Part shown: positions 6,850 through 6,878 of the stretch, in pieces
How the letters are laid out: every line of letters begins with the position of its first letter
How positions within the stretch are numbered: the stretch's first letter is position 1
Assembly: GCA_009702725.1 (NCBI GenBank)
Contig: WLHM01000065.1
Coordinates: 1 to 6,878 of the forward strand
Source of the DNA: Actinomycetota bacterium
GTDB taxonomy: Bacteria > Actinomycetota > Actinomycetes > S36-B12
DNA length: 6,878 nt
Direction of reading: 5' to 3'
The notes under the pieces: generated by a model
The model's input: only the letters and a program-made list of their open reading frames with translations
Database searches by the model: none
Told to the model about the DNA's origin: nothing
Translations under genes and position numbers: made by a program

Positions 6850-6878
6850 CCTAATGAAGGGTTTAGTCCGCGAATTCA

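Noticed and set aside
6870..6878. EcoRI-like GAATTC at the right end as a possible cloning junction
   Set aside because: A single six-base site is expected by chance and nothing vector-like surrounds it.

Overview
The window looks like a piece of an actinobacterial chromosome with moderately high GC. Three things point there. The leftmost gene is of the AdnA type, a UvrD-like helicase fused to a PD-(D/E)XK nuclease, a family typical of Actinobacteria. A multi-domain LPG-synthase-TM protein of a kind I associate with that phylum starts divergently from it. GTG and TTG starts and likely leaderless transcripts are also used. I cannot name a genus.

Layout. Positions 3052 down to 1 (minus strand) hold one uninterrupted reading frame that runs off the left edge. 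It carries every superfamily 1 helicase motif and nearly all of a C-terminal RecB/Cas4-like nuclease domain. A gap of only 50 bp separates it from a divergent plus-strand cluster of three tightly packed genes: an 801-residue membrane protein (six predicted N-terminal membrane segments, a degenerate kinase-like domain, a C-terminal flippase-like membrane domain), a small CDGSH iron-sulfur protein, and a 136-residue MGMT-like protein whose PCHR alkyl-acceptor motif reads PFWR. Facing that cluster from the right is a two-gene type II toxin-antitoxin cassette on the minus strand: a Phd/YefM-type antitoxin and a PIN-domain VapC toxin that overlap by 4 bp. Its upstream region has a perfect 15-bp palindrome placed between a candidate -35 and -10.

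How the genes may work together. The helicase-nuclease would process DNA double-strand breaks with a partner subunit (AdnB) expected just beyond the left edge. The divergent cluster links an envelope protein with a redox-type Fe-S protein and a DNA-repair-fold protein. The tight spacing argues for one transcript, but no shared pathway can be proven from sequence. The toxin-antitoxin pair is a self-contained module. The most noteworthy points are the loss of all four canonical catalytic positions in the kinase-like domain, the missing alkyl-acceptor cysteine in the MGMT-like protein, and the palindromic operator of the toxin-antitoxin operon. There is no stretch over 300 bp without a gene, and I saw no RNA gene, CRISPR array or insertion sequence.
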